Source of the DNA: Marinithermofilum abyssi
Lineage (GTDB): Bacteria > Bacillota > Bacilli > Thermoactinomycetales > DSM-45169
Direction: 5' to 3'
DNA length: 64,000 bases
NCBI RefSeq assembly: GCF_014641195.1
Contig: NZ_BMHQ01000005.1
Location: 62,001 to 126,000, forward strand
Every line of letters begins with the position of its first letter. Positions within the stretch are counted from its first letter, which is position 1. Below, in pieces: positions 26,574-35,879 of this stretch. Position numbers and translations under genes: made by a program. The notes beneath the pieces were generated by a model that was not told the DNA's origin, did not search any database, and saw only the letters and a program-made list of their open reading frames with translations.

Positions 26574-28346
26574 TCACAGGGAAGGCCATGAATGGGACCC
26601 ATATCCTATCCGTTTCCCCTTGATCCACAGCACCTGATAGGGAGCCAAGGAAACTTCCCGGTTCCCGTAGCGTGTTGACACCGGTTCCCCTGTAAAGAGG
26701 TTTTTCCATTCGTATTCCGCCGGCAGATCGGGAATGCGGATCGATATCGGCTGATTGGCTACATTGATGCAGACAAGGATTTGTTCCGACCGGTCCGTCG
26801 AGGTACGAACAATGGAGAAAACCCGGTCGTCTAAAAACAGAACATTCTGCATGGCGTTGGGATGGAAGGCTTTTTCCCTTCTCCGGATGTTCAACAGTTC
26901 TTTATACCGAACGAAAACCTGATGACGTAGAGAAGTTTCGTCGCGCAGTTCCCTCTCCAATTCTTTACGGTCCAGCTTTTCGCGGTTAATGGAACGGAAT
27001 CTTCCCGATTTTTCGACACCTTTGAGGTCGTTCCTCGACCCGAGCAGGCTGTGGATGTAAACGCCGGGTACACCCACCACCGAAAGAAGAATGGCCTGAG
27101 CCGCCATAAAGCGTTTCACTTTTAGATCCACGGGATCGTCTGGATGGGACAATGCATCCAGGTAATTAATGTTTAATTCATAAGGGCTTTGCGTGCCATC
27201 CCCGTTGTCCTTATAGGAAACGAAACCTCCGTGTTCCCGTACTTTATCGGCCATTTCCCGCACTTCTTCCTCCGTCAGTATGCTCTCCACCGGCCGGACC
27301 CCGATGCCGTCATGGGAAGCCAAGAAATTGAAATAGGTCGTATCATCTGTTGTCGGTTCCAAGGAAGCGGCCCAGGAGGACAAGTGCTTCGCATCGCCTT
27401 TGTGGAAGGTGTACAGCGTCAGAGGCGGCAGCGGAAATTGGTAGATCATGTGGGCCTCGTTGTGTCCGTTGCCGAAATAACGAATATTTTCTTGATGTGG
27501 CACATTGGTTTCCGTAATGATGATCGTCCCCGGCGCCACCGTCTCCAAGATCTCCCGAATGACTTGGACGAGTAGGTGGGTCTGGGGTAAGTGGATACAT
27601 GGACTCCCCCATTCCTTCCACAGGTAGCCTACGGCATCCAAGCGCAGAAAGCGCATTCCTTGTTTCACGTAAAAGAGCAACACCTCCAGAACGGCTAAAA
27701 AGACATGTTCGTTTTGATAATTTAAATCGATCTGATCTTCGCTGAAGGTGGTCCATAAATACTTCCGTCCCTGCTTCGTATCGAAAGGGGTCAAAAGAGG
27801 CCGCGCCCGGGGACGAGTAACCATGCTATAATCTTCGTCCGGGTCCGCTTCGATAAAAAAGCTACTAAATTCGGGGTCCCCTTTCCGATATCGCTGAAAC
27901 CATTCACTTTGTTGGGAGATATGGTTGATCACACCGTCGAACATCAGGTCGAAATCGGCGGAAAACCTTTGAATATCCCCCCAGTCCCCCAATTCGGAAT
28001 TTACTTGGGTATAGTCAATGACGGAAAATCCGTCATCTGAAGAATAAGGATAAAACGGAAGAATATGAACCGCATTGAGAATATCGGAGGCATACTCCTT
28101 TAAAAACCCATGCAACGTTTGTAGAGGGGCCTTTCCTTGTTCCCGAATGGAATCTCCGTAAGTAATAAGCATCACATCCTGCTGATCGACCCACTGTTTC
28201 GTCGGCCCCTTCACGTCCTTGTATTTTTCCATCAGCCGGATGACCCGTTCTGTGATCTTTGGACCTTTCTCACTTCCATATATCCGGTTCAATTTTTCTT
28301 CGACGCTTTCTTTTATCCCGTGAATTCTGTTGAGGTCGATCATCAT
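26574..28346 (-). CDS. ycjM: GH13_18 glucoside phosphorylase (YcjM/GgaP-like)
   Basis: The 590-residue protein is a sucrose-phosphorylase-family enzyme. Conserved landmarks are HILPFYPYSSDDGFSVIDY, DGVINHISQQSEWF, the nucleophile Asp in RFLRLDAVGYLWKEWG, the acid/base Glu in IIITETNVPHQENI and the third Asp region NFLASHDGIGVRP. The whole layout, including VYIHSLLGSRND, matches E. coli YcjM, reported to phosphorolyse glucosylglycerate. A transport-linked phosphorylase would yield glucose 1-phosphate plus a free acceptor inside the cell. The exact acceptor (glycerate, glycerol, fructose) is not decided by what I can see. Confidence 0.9.
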   Translation of the reverse strand: MMIDLNRIHGIKESVEEKLNRIYGSEKGPKITERVIRLMEKYKDVKGPTKQWVDQQDVMLITYGDSIREQGKAPLQTLHGFLKEYASDILNAVHILPFYPYSSDDGFSVIDYTQVNSELGDWGDIQRFSADFDLMFDGVINHISQQSEWFQRYRKGDPEFSSFFIEADPDEDYSMVTRPRARPLLTPFDTKQGRKYLWTTFSEDQIDLNYQNEHVFLAVLEVLLFYVKQGMRFLRLDAVGYLWKEWGSPCIHLPQTHLLVQVIREILETVAPGTIIITETNVPHQENIRYFGNGHNEAHMIYQFPLPPLTLYTFHKGDAKHLSSWAASLEPTTDDTTYFNFLASHDGIGVRPVESILTEEEVREMADKVREHGGFVSYKDNGDGTQSPYELNINYLDALSHPDDPVDLKVKRFMAAQAILLSVVGVPGVYIHSLLGSRNDLKGVEKSGRFRSINREKLDRKELERELRDETSLRHQVFVRYKELLNIRRREKAFHPNAMQNVLFLDDRVFSIVRTSTDRSEQILVCINVANQPISIRIPDLPAEYEWKNLFTGEPVSTRYGNREVSLAPYQVLWIKGKRIGYGSHSWPSL

Positions 28347-28414
28347 ATCACCCGTATCTCATTTTTTTGAAGTAGATTTCATTTGAATTCGATAGGTTTG
28401 GATGAACTGGCTCA

Positions 28415-29443
28415 TCATTTTTGAAACCGAGGTGGAGCGGTGGAATCCCGTACGATCAATTCGCAGGGAATGACGACGGGAGACGGCCGATAGGAAACAT
28501 CTTCAATCGTTTTCATCAGCAACCGGATCGCTTCACTGCCCATTTCGTATTTACATTGGCGGACCGTCGTGAGGGAAGGCTTGTTCGTTGAAGCTTCACG
28601 GATATCGTCAAACCCGACAACGGAAATATCATCCGGAACAGACCACCCGAGCTCGGTAAGCCGCTGGATCGCGCCGATCGCCATCACATCACTCACCGCC
28701 AATATGGCCGTCACATCGCGATTCTCTGAAACAAGGGCTTCGGTCGCTTCCTTCGCCTGATCCGCGGAATAGCAACCGTAGCGGACCAGTTGCGGATCGT
28801 ATTCCAGGCCGGCTTCGATTAACGCCGCCCGGTAACCATTGAGGCGGTCAAAACTCACTTTCCCGACTTCATCCCCGCCGATTAAAGCGATTTTTCGATG
28901 TCCAAGTTTGATCAGGTAGGAGACGGCTTTTTTCGCTCCCAAAAAATTATTCGACTCCACATAGGAACAACGTTCGCCGTCCAAAGGTAAATCGATGGCG
29001 ACACACGGGATGCCGCTTTCCTGCAGCTCAATCAACTGTTCGTTTTTTCTTTTTCCGTCGCCGGTCAGAATGAGGAAAAGACCGTCCACACCTCGCTCTC
29101 GACAAAGCGTTGTATAGGTCGCTTTTTTCTTGTGGAGGTTGGTGAAAATCAGCAGGTCGTATCCTGCATCACCCGCCACTTTTCTCACTGCGGATAAGAC
29201 TTCCAGGAAGAATGGATGGTCAAAACCGGAATTTACCTGGTCGCCAAAAAACAGACCAATCGTATAAGAGCGTTTCGTGACGAGACTTCTGGCTACTGCA
29301 CTGGGGAAATAATTGAGCTCTTGGGCAATTTGGATGATTTTTTTACGTGTGTTTTGATTCACGTCCGTATAATTATTTAACGCCCGAGATACTGTGGACA
29401 CCGATACACCGGCTTTTTTGGCAATTTCCTTAATGGAGGACAT
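28415..29443 (-). CDS. LacI-family transcriptional regulator
   Basis: The 342-residue repressor has the LacI HTH (IKEIAKKAGVSVSTVSRALN, residues 4-23) with hinge helix PSAVARSL, then a periplasmic-binding-like effector domain (FDRLNGYRAAL, VVGFDDIREAS). It is first in the cluster and its promoter region holds two copies of the palindrome also found before the binding-protein gene, so autoregulation plus control of transport is likely. It is in the position of ycjW. Confidence 0.93.
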   Translation of the reverse strand: MSSIKEIAKKAGVSVSTVSRALNNYTDVNQNTRKKIIQIAQELNYFPSAVARSLVTKRSYTIGLFFGDQVNSGFDHPFFLEVLSAVRKVAGDAGYDLLIFTNLHKKKATYTTLCRERGVDGLFLILTGDGKRKNEQLIELQESGIPCVAIDLPLDGERCSYVESNNFLGAKKAVSYLIKLGHRKIALIGGDEVGKVSFDRLNGYRAALIEAGLEYDPQLVRYGCYSADQAKEATEALVSENRDVTAILAVSDVMAIGAIQRLTELGWSVPDDISVVGFDDIREASTNKPSLTTVRQCKYEMGSEAIRLLMKTIEDVSYRPSPVVIPCELIVRDSTAPPRFQK

Positions 29444-29471
29444 GTACGTTCACCTTTTTAAAAGAATAATT

Positions 29472-29485
29472 CAAAAACGTTTTCG
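29472..29485. promoter_or_regulatory. LacI-family operator, regulator-proximal copy
   Basis: CAAAAACGTTTTCG matches the other two operators in 13 of 14 bases; it lies 29 bases upstream of the regulator start. Confidence 0.75.
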
Positions 29486-29668
29486 GAAATCTCGTCAACT
29501 GATGTATCCATCTGTGAGGATCCCACTTTGGAAAGGTTAACCCGGACTGTTCCAACGCTTCCAGCGCTATCTGATTACGAAAGCCGTCTTCACAACGGGC
29601 GAAAAAAGTTGAGAGAAGGTCTTCGTTACTACTACCAACCTTTCCCTGTGCAATAGGTTTTGAAGAAA

Positions 29669-29682
29669 CGATAACGCTTTCA
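29669..29682 (-). promoter_or_regulatory. cre-like CcpA site
   Basis: On the minus strand TGAAAGCGTTATCG fits TGWAARCGYTWNCW except for the last base. It lies between the two operators upstream of the lacI-type gene and would allow catabolite control of the cluster. Confidence 0.6.
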
Positions 29683-29684
29683 AC

Positions 29685-29698
29685 CAAAAACGTTTTTG
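29685..29698. promoter_or_regulatory. LacI-family operator, distal copy
   Basis: CAAAAACGTTTTTG, identical to the copy at 26498-26511, about 240 bases upstream of the regulator start. The spacing to the proximal copy (213 bases) would permit looping. Confidence 0.75.
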
Positions 29699-30147
29699 TT
29701 CTTTGGATATAATATCACAATCCACCCATTTTTCAAAGTCTTTTGGAGTAAGTAAACCAAACCCTCATTCCTCCGGAGCAAGATCACAATCACTCGCCCC
29801 CTTTAGGGGCAAACGGGGGATAGATTCGGCCTCCCATTCGTCCCATATTTCCCTTGATCGTTTTTTCCGGTTGCCGACCCGTCGGCATTCACCTCCCGAT
29901 CACTTATCCATCTCCTTAAGCACCTTCCTTTTTGCCTCTCAAAGTGTTTGGTCACCCTTTGGAATATTCACAGGCCCCTCTCCCCTTGTCTACCCTCAGC
30001 TTTATACATTCCTGTTCACACTTTTGTACGTATGACATGCCCCGCATGTTTTGATCCTCCCCTTATAGACAGTTGTGAGATGAATGTTTAAAGAACCGGC
30101 TTCGAGCAGAAGATAAGCTCGAATCCTTTGCATGGGGAGGGGGCAAA
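29699..30147. other. Intergenic region upstream of the germination operon
   Basis: I see no gene here. A TGAATG at about 30079 could be a sporulation-sigma -35 element, but I could not find a matching -10, so no promoter is called. Confidence 0.4.
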
Positions 30148-31758
30148 GTGCGGCCTTTTGAACGCCAAAAGCGTCGAAAAAAGAAGAAGGGAAAGGATCA
30201 ACGAGGTCAAGTCTTCCATGAAGAATCCAGCCCGCTGTTCCACGACTTGCAAAAAAACCTGAACAAAATCCGCGAAGAACTCGGTCACAGTACGGATCTC
30301 GTCGTCCGGGAATTCGAATGGGACGGCGAGCGGAAAATCCGGTTTGCGGCAGTGTACATCGACGGTCTTGTCGATAACAACATGGTCGGCGATTTCATTA
30401 TGAAGTCCTTAATGCTGGAATCCAGAGATGACCGGCAAACGATTTCCCGCAAAACCGCTTTCGATCGGGTCCAAGAAAACGGGCTGGCAGTGGGCGAAGT
30501 GAAGATAACCAGGGATTGGAACGGTTTGATCCTGTCCATCCTGTGCGGCGAAACCGTCATCCTGATGGATGGGTGGGACGAAGCCATCAGTTGCGGGACA
30601 AAGGGAGGCGAAAAAAGGCCGATCGACGAGCCGACCTCCCAAGTTGTCATCCGGGGTCCCCGGGACAGCTTCACTGAATCCATCCGTACCAACACTGCCC
30701 TGGTCCGGCGCCGGGTCAAAAGCCCCAATCTCTGGTTGGAAACGATGCGGATCGGCAAAGTGACTCAGACAGACGTTTCGCTTATGTATATCAAAGGGAT
30801 TGTCGACGAGAAAATCGTACGGGAAGTAAAAAATCGCCTGGAAAGGATTCAGATCGACAGTATTTTGGAATCCGGTTACATTGAAGAGATGATCCGGGAT
30901 TCGGCATTTTCTCTTTTTCCCACCTTGTATATGACGGAACGGCCGGATGTGATCGCCGGCAATCTGTTGGAAGGCCGCGTCGCGATCCTGGTAGACGGAA
31001 CCCCCTTCGCTTTGGTGGTCCCGGCTTTGCTGAATCAATTCTTCCAAACAACGGAGGACTACTATCAAAATTACTGGATATCTGGTTTTTTGCGGTTCGT
31101 AAGGTATGGGGCGTTTCTGCTTTCTTTGTTGACCCCTTCCCTCTATATCGCGGCGACTACGTTTCATCATGCCATGATTCCAACCACCTTCTTGATTACC
31201 TTGGTGGCCCAACGGGAGGGAATTCCTTTTCCCGCTTTTGTGGAAGCCTTGATCATGGAACTCATGTTTGAAATATTGCGGGAAGCGGGGATTCGCTTGC
31301 CTCGACCCGTAGGACAGGCCGTTTCCATTGTCGGGGCGATTGTATTGGGAGAGGCGGCGGTTCGGGCCGGTTTGGTCTCCCCGGCGATGGTCATCGTCGT
31401 GGCGATTACGGCAATCGCCAGCTTTTCGGCACCCTCCTATAATTTGGCGATAACCGCTCGCTTGTTGCGATTTCTGTTCATGTTGGTGGGGGCTTCCTTC
31501 GGTCTGTTCGGCATCGCATTGCTCTTGATCGTAGTGCTGGCGCACTTAAGCAGCTTGCGTTCCTTTGGCGTTCCCTATTTATCTCCCCTTGCACCGTTTG
31601 TCTTTTCGGACCAAAAAGATACCGTGTTCCGTTTCCCGTGGTGGTCCTTAATCACGCGCCCCCGGTTGATTAGTCAAAAAAACATGACCCGCATGGAGAA
31701 GGATTTGCGTCCTTCCCCGCCGGATAAGCCAACGGAAGGTGAAGGAAATGAAAAGTAA
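30148..31758 (+). CDS. Spore germinant receptor subunit A (GerA/GerKA family)
   Basis: The 536-residue protein has a long soluble N-terminal region (to about residue 300) with ATSLMYIKGIVDE-like GerA landmarks (here DVSLMYIKGIVDEKIV) and RPDVIAGNLLEGRVAILVDGTPFAL. Four to five membrane segments follow, and the tail is hydrophilic. These subunits sit in the inner spore membrane and sense germinants with the B and C subunits. The GTG start follows GGGGAGGGGG. The three receptor genes are in A-C-B order, as in gerK operons. The germinant is unknown. Confidence 0.93.
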   Translation: MRPFERQKRRKKKKGKDQRGQVFHEESSPLFHDLQKNLNKIREELGHSTDLVVREFEWDGERKIRFAAVYIDGLVDNNMVGDFIMKSLMLESRDDRQTISRKTAFDRVQENGLAVGEVKITRDWNGLILSILCGETVILMDGWDEAISCGTKGGEKRPIDEPTSQVVIRGPRDSFTESIRTNTALVRRRVKSPNLWLETMRIGKVTQTDVSLMYIKGIVDEKIVREVKNRLERIQIDSILESGYIEEMIRDSAFSLFPTLYMTERPDVIAGNLLEGRVAILVDGTPFALVVPALLNQFFQTTEDYYQNYWISGFLRFVRYGAFLLSLLTPSLYIAATTFHHAMIPTTFLITLVAQREGIPFPAFVEALIMELMFEILREAGIRLPRPVGQAVSIVGAIVLGEAAVRAGLVSPAMVIVVAITAIASFSAPSYNLAITARLLRFLFMLVGASFGLFGIALLLIVVLAHLSSLRSFGVPYLSPLAPFVFSDQKDTVFRFPWWSLITRPRLISQKNMTRMEKDLRPSPPDKPTEGEGNEK

Positions 31759-32947
31759 ACGGCTGATCCCAATCGTTCTAACCCTGGTCCTATTGACCAC
31801 GGGTTGCTGGAATCGGATAGAATTGGAAGAACTGGCGGTTATCATCGCCCTGAGCGTAGACAAGGTGAGGCCAGGGTTGTACCGGGTCACCTTCCAAGAA
31901 GTCAATCCCTCAGGTGTGGCCCCACAACAATCAGGGGGAAGCGGTCAGGCCGTTGCGGTACGCACGTTTTCCGGGACGGGACCGACGTTCTTGGAAGCGG
32001 CCCGTAAAGCCTCGCGGAAAATATCGCGGAGAATGTTTGTTGCCCACACGCGCCTGTTGGTGATCGGGGAAGCAATGGCAAGGGAGGGGATCGGAGATCC
32101 GTTGGATATCTTCCAACGGGACAACGAATTGCGTCTTAACACAATCATGCTCATCGCCAAAGGGAAAGCGGAGACCGTTCTCAACACGCTCACCCCCGTC
32201 ACCAAAATTCCGGCACTCAGTTTGACGAAGAGCATGGAGAGGACGGAAGAACGGTGGGGAGAAAACATCGAGGTCGATATCCAAGAGGTGGTTAAGGCGC
32301 TGGCAAGCGAGGGACGGGACCCGGCCATCAGCGGGGTCTTCGTGGTCGGAAAACCGGAGGAAGGGAGCAAGATAGACAATGTGACGAATACGAAAACGCC
32401 AACCTATCCCATCATCAGTGGGGTCGCCATGTTCAAGGGGGATCGGCTGACCCACTGGATAAAAGGTAGCGAAGCCCGCGGCTTGTTGTGGATCCGGGAC
32501 AAAATCCGAGGCACCGCCATCAATCTCACTTGCCGCAAAGAGAAAAAGACAAATGTTGTCGAGGTTTTTCGTTCGAAAACCCGTGTTCAAGCGGAACCCG
32601 AAAGGGGAAAACCGAAGATCCGGATCACGATCGAACCAGAAGCTCAAATGGAGGAGGTTCATTGCCCCATCGATTTGAATAATCCGGAAGAAATCACCCG
32701 CTTGGAAAAACAGATGGAAAAAGTCATCAAAAAGGAAGTGGAAGCAACTGTGAACACGGCACAAAAGCAACGAAGCGACATCTTCGGGTTCGGAGAGGTT
32801 ATTCGCCGGGCCGATCCGAAAACCTGGAAGAAAATCAAAAAGGACTGGGACCGTCAGTTCGCCAACACCGATGTGGATGTTGAAGTAAAGGCTTTAATCC
32901 GGCATACGAACCGAATCAAACAACCCATGACCATTCAAAAGGGGTGA
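31748..32947 (+). CDS. Spore germinant receptor lipoprotein subunit C (GerC/GerKC family)
   Basis: The protein of 399 residues starts MKSKRLIPIVLTLVLLTTGC with a lipobox Cys and continues WNRIELEELAVIIALSVDK, the standard GerC start. The C-terminal Spore_GerAC region includes FGFGEVIRRADPKTWKKIKKDW in character. I chose the ATG at 31748; a GTG three codons earlier is possible. It overlaps subunit A by 11 bases, showing translational coupling. Confidence 0.93.
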   Translation: MKSKRLIPIVLTLVLLTTGCWNRIELEELAVIIALSVDKVRPGLYRVTFQEVNPSGVAPQQSGGSGQAVAVRTFSGTGPTFLEAARKASRKISRRMFVAHTRLLVIGEAMAREGIGDPLDIFQRDNELRLNTIMLIAKGKAETVLNTLTPVTKIPALSLTKSMERTEERWGENIEVDIQEVVKALASEGRDPAISGVFVVGKPEEGSKIDNVTNTKTPTYPIISGVAMFKGDRLTHWIKGSEARGLLWIRDKIRGTAINLTCRKEKKTNVVEVFRSKTRVQAEPERGKPKIRITIEPEAQMEEVHCPIDLNNPEEITRLEKQMEKVIKKEVEATVNTAQKQRSDIFGFGEVIRRADPKTWKKIKKDWDRQFANTDVDVEVKALIRHTNRIKQPMTIQKG

Positions 32948-32954
32948 AACATCC

Positions 32955-34055
32955 GTGGAAAAAGCGAAACTCGATTTCTTGCAGTTCTTTTCCCTGATCG
33001 TATTGTTCGAATTGGGTAGTACTCTGGTGATCGGCATGGGGACGGCGGCCAAACAAGACGCCTGGTTGACCATCTTGGTCGGCCTGGCCGGAGGCGTCCT
33101 GCTGTTTCTCTTTTACAGCGCCCTGTTTCGGCGTTATCCGGATCTTCCCATCACGGGTATTGCTCAAAAGGTTCTCGGCAAGCCGGTCGGTACGCTACTG
33201 GGCTATCTGTATGTCGTCTATTTCATGTATGTCGGGGCGAGGATCCTTTTGGATTTCGGCATCCTCTCCTTCCTCTCCACCTTAGATCAGACGCCGTTCT
33301 TGGTGATTATGACCCTGATGATCCTGGTAATCATCTATGTCCTCTATCTGGGGGTCGAAGTGTTGGGAAGACTAGGGGAAATGTTCCTGCTCGCGTATCT
33401 GCTGGTGTCTGCTTTCGGAGCGCTACTGCTATTGTTCTCCGGCCTTGTTGATCTGGCGCAATTGCGTCCCGTATTGGAAGAAGGATGGACACCCGTCTTA
33501 AAGACTGCTCTGCAGACGTTCACCTTTCCTTTCGGGGAAATGATCGTATTCATGATGTTGTTTCCATATCTAAACCGGCCCAAGTCGAGGGTGAAGGTCG
33601 GTTTATCGGGGATGGTTTTCAGCGGCGCCATCTTATGTGTGACCTCTATCATCACGACGGCCGTATTGGGAGCCGACATTGCCGACCGATCCACCTTTCC
33701 CCTGCTGACCATGATTGGCAAGGTGAACATCGCGGAAATTTTCCAGAACTTGGATGTCATCGCCGTGTTGATCTTGATCATCGTGGGTTTTTTTAAGATC
33801 GCGATCTTTTTTTACGCAGCGTTAATCGGCTTGGCGGATTTGACCAAAGTACATAAAAACCGTTTGGTGTACCCTATGGGAATGACCATCCTCTTTCTGT
33901 CCATCATCATCGCAGATGATTTTGTGGAACATTTCAAAGAAGGATTAGCGATAGTCCCCATTTATCTCCACCTTCCGTTCCAAACGGGGATCCCGCTCAT
34001 TTTGTTGGCGGTTTCCCTGTTCCGTCATCGCAAGGGCGCTGCGGGGACTGGTTAG
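32955..34055 (+). CDS. Spore germinant receptor permease-like subunit B (GerB/GerKB family)
   Basis: The 366-residue protein has ten hydrophobic segments and belongs to the amino-acid-permease-like GerB family (LDFLQFFSLIVLFELGSTLV at the N-terminus; FPFGEMIVFMMLFPYL in the middle). It is thought to bind the germinant. The GTG start lies 7 bases after subunit C. The last 59 bases overlap the convergent small gene on the other strand. Confidence 0.92.
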   Translation: MEKAKLDFLQFFSLIVLFELGSTLVIGMGTAAKQDAWLTILVGLAGGVLLFLFYSALFRRYPDLPITGIAQKVLGKPVGTLLGYLYVVYFMYVGARILLDFGILSFLSTLDQTPFLVIMTLMILVIIYVLYLGVEVLGRLGEMFLLAYLLVSAFGALLLLFSGLVDLAQLRPVLEEGWTPVLKTALQTFTFPFGEMIVFMMLFPYLNRPKSRVKVGLSGMVFSGAILCVTSIITTAVLGADIADRSTFPLLTMIGKVNIAEIFQNLDVIAVLILIIVGFFKIAIFFYAALIGLADLTKVHKNRLVYPMGMTILFLSIIIADDFVEHFKEGLAIVPIYLHLPFQTGIPLILLAVSLFRHRKGAAGTG

Positions 34056-34275
34056 ATTGTCTTGATCGGATCCAGGCAAGAACCGGGTCGACGATTAGCA
34101 TCCCCACGAGCCCCCACAGAATGAGTTTTTCCACCGGTTCCATGACTCTAGTGGTGTGTTTCAACTTGGCCAATACGACGGACAAGTCCATGCCGAGGAC
34201 AAGATCCATCAAGATCGTGACGGAAATAGCAGAAACAAAGAGAAACACGTAAATTGCCAACATTTTCATCTTCAC
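33997..34275 (-). CDS. Small two-helix membrane protein, convergent with the ger operon
   Basis: The 92-residue frame has two hydrophobic helices (about residues 5-28 and 50-66) and a basic, polar C-terminus. GGAGG precedes the GTG/ATG start, so it is probably translated. I do not recognise the family. Small extra subunits (GerD-type or gene D of ger operons) with two membrane helices are known next to germinant receptors, but those are co-directional; here the gene is antisense and overlaps the end of subunit B by 59 bases. Confidence 0.6.
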   Translation of the reverse strand: MKMKMLAIYVFLFVSAISVTILMDLVLGMDLSVVLAKLKHTTRVMEPVEKLILWGLVGMLIVDPVLAWIRSRQSNQSPQRPCDDGTGKPPTK

Positions 34276-34428
34276 ATGTCCTCCATAACGGGTTTTAGTG
34301 CCCTTTATTATTTGGTTATCTATCGCTTTTATTCCTAATTGTCCGAGTCTACGATAGAATAGGAAGGAGGACTATTCAGCAATGTTGTTTTGTAATTTTT
34401 CATTCGGTTTACTGTTCATACAGCCCAG

Positions 34429-35490
34429 TCAATCCGCAGTTTTTTTTGCTGGATCACCTAGAACATACTTATTATCAATATAATCGGCGGTCCGAATGGC
34501 CAAAGCAACCAGTGGTTAAGGTCGGATTGGCGGCACCGGTCGAGGGAATGACGCTGTTGTCAGCGACATAAAGGCCCTTGATCCCGTGAACCTGTCCATA
34601 CTTGTTGGTGGCGGAGGTTTCCGGATCGTTTCCCATCCGGCACGTCCCTTGTTCATGGTAGTCGATTCCCGTTTCTCGCAGACATATGGGCGGTTCTCCT
34701 TGTTTGGGAGAAATCAGACGAAGCCCCATGATCGAAGCAGCTCTTTCCACCCCCGCCGCCATTTCTCGAATAATCCGCTTATCTTTTTCACTATAATTGA
34801 ACCGGATGTCCAATCTCGGCACTCCAAATTCATCCAGCCGCGAAGGATCCAAAGAAATACGGTTCTCATCATTGGATTCAATCACCCCGAATCCCAGGAT
34901 CCGAACAAACAGCTCATTTTGTAAAATTTTAGTCGACGCTTGATAATAAAAATATTCCAGCGGTCCGTAAAATTGGATTTGATAAGGTCTCTCGTTTGTT
35001 TGTGGAATGAGAATACCCAGTGTACCCAATACTTCCGGAAATGAACTTCGACCGACAGTGCCGTGGGCCTCCACAAAAGTGTTGATTTTAAGGTAGTGGC
35101 CGATCGCCTTTCCTTTTATTCCCGAGTTTAACAGCAGACGCGGAGTTTCCAGGGTACTCGCCGATACAATCACATGGTTTGCCTTTAGATCATATGATTT
35201 TTTCTCCGGGGACATCACCCGAATACCGGCGCATTTCCCGTCCTGAACCAGAACTTTTACCGCACGGGCATTTACGGCCAAATCAAAGGCTTTCACATTG
35301 AGGGCTCTGGCGATAAAATCGATGGAACTGAAAAATACATTGGAATGGATCTCCCCAAATTGTATAGGTTGCATATCGGTGGCCATCGGAAACTCCATTG
35401 CTTCGGGGATCCCGTTGTCCCACAGCCGTTGGAGCATGGTCTGTGTAAACATGGAGTTCCGGTTGTAGAGCTGGTTGGACACATCGGAAT
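34429..35490 (-). pseudogene. GMC-family oxidoreductase, truncated and frameshifted
   Basis: The readable part is the substrate and C-terminal half of a GMC flavoenzyme (NHVIVSASTLETPRLLLNSG, then DYHEQGTCRMGNDP and NPTLTT). The N-terminal FAD-binding GxGxxG domain is missing. Near 34510 the frame breaks: NPTLTT should continue VALAIRTADYID, which is present one base out of frame and runs to TGA at 34429-34431, so one extra G has entered. At its 5' end it is fused, out of frame, to a LysM-like start. Enzyme activity is very unlikely. Confidence 0.85.
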
Positions 35491-35661
35491 GTCGGTATCG
35501 GGAGAAACGGAAAGAGATGGAATGTAAATGATTTTTCCGGGGATGGGTTGATCCGGATGAGGGATTTCTGAATGACGGGAAAGAAGCATGTCAATGGGAA
35601 CGCCGTATTGTTCGGCAATTTTTCTAAGAGTATCCTCACGGCCAGCGACGACGGCTTTCAA
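35491..35661 (-). pseudogene. LysM-like domain start, fused out of frame to the GMC remnant
   Basis: A TTG start with AAAGGAGG seven bases upstream opens a frame of about 55 residues resembling a LysM repeat (GREDTLRKIAEQYGVPIDML, then PGKIIYIPSL), a domain that binds peptidoglycan and is common in spore coat proteins. After this the frame runs through oxidoreductase DNA in the wrong phase. A deletion that removed the end of one gene and the start of the next explains both fragments. Confidence 0.65.
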
Positions 35662-35879
35662 AGCTTCTACCTCCTTTAAGGCATCCTTTGGTTATCAGCC
35701 TCATTTCGTTAGCCAAATAGGATACAAAAAGCAACGACAGGCTGGCGGCGATACCATCCTATGAAGGAATCACCTGGGGACATACCAGGCATTTTTTAAT
35801 CTCGAACGGGGAGAAGCATCATTTAGGCGGTGATGTTCTGGAGTGCGCCGGCAACAATAGAAATCTCACACCACGCAGA

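Noticed and set aside
29430-29687. 85-codon minus-strand frame in the lacI-type promoter region
   Set aside because: It covers two operators and a cre site and lacks a start signal; the region is regulatory.
30409-31545. 378-codon minus-strand frame opposite the GerA-type gene
   Set aside because: Antisense shadow; the plus strand is a clear germinant receptor gene.
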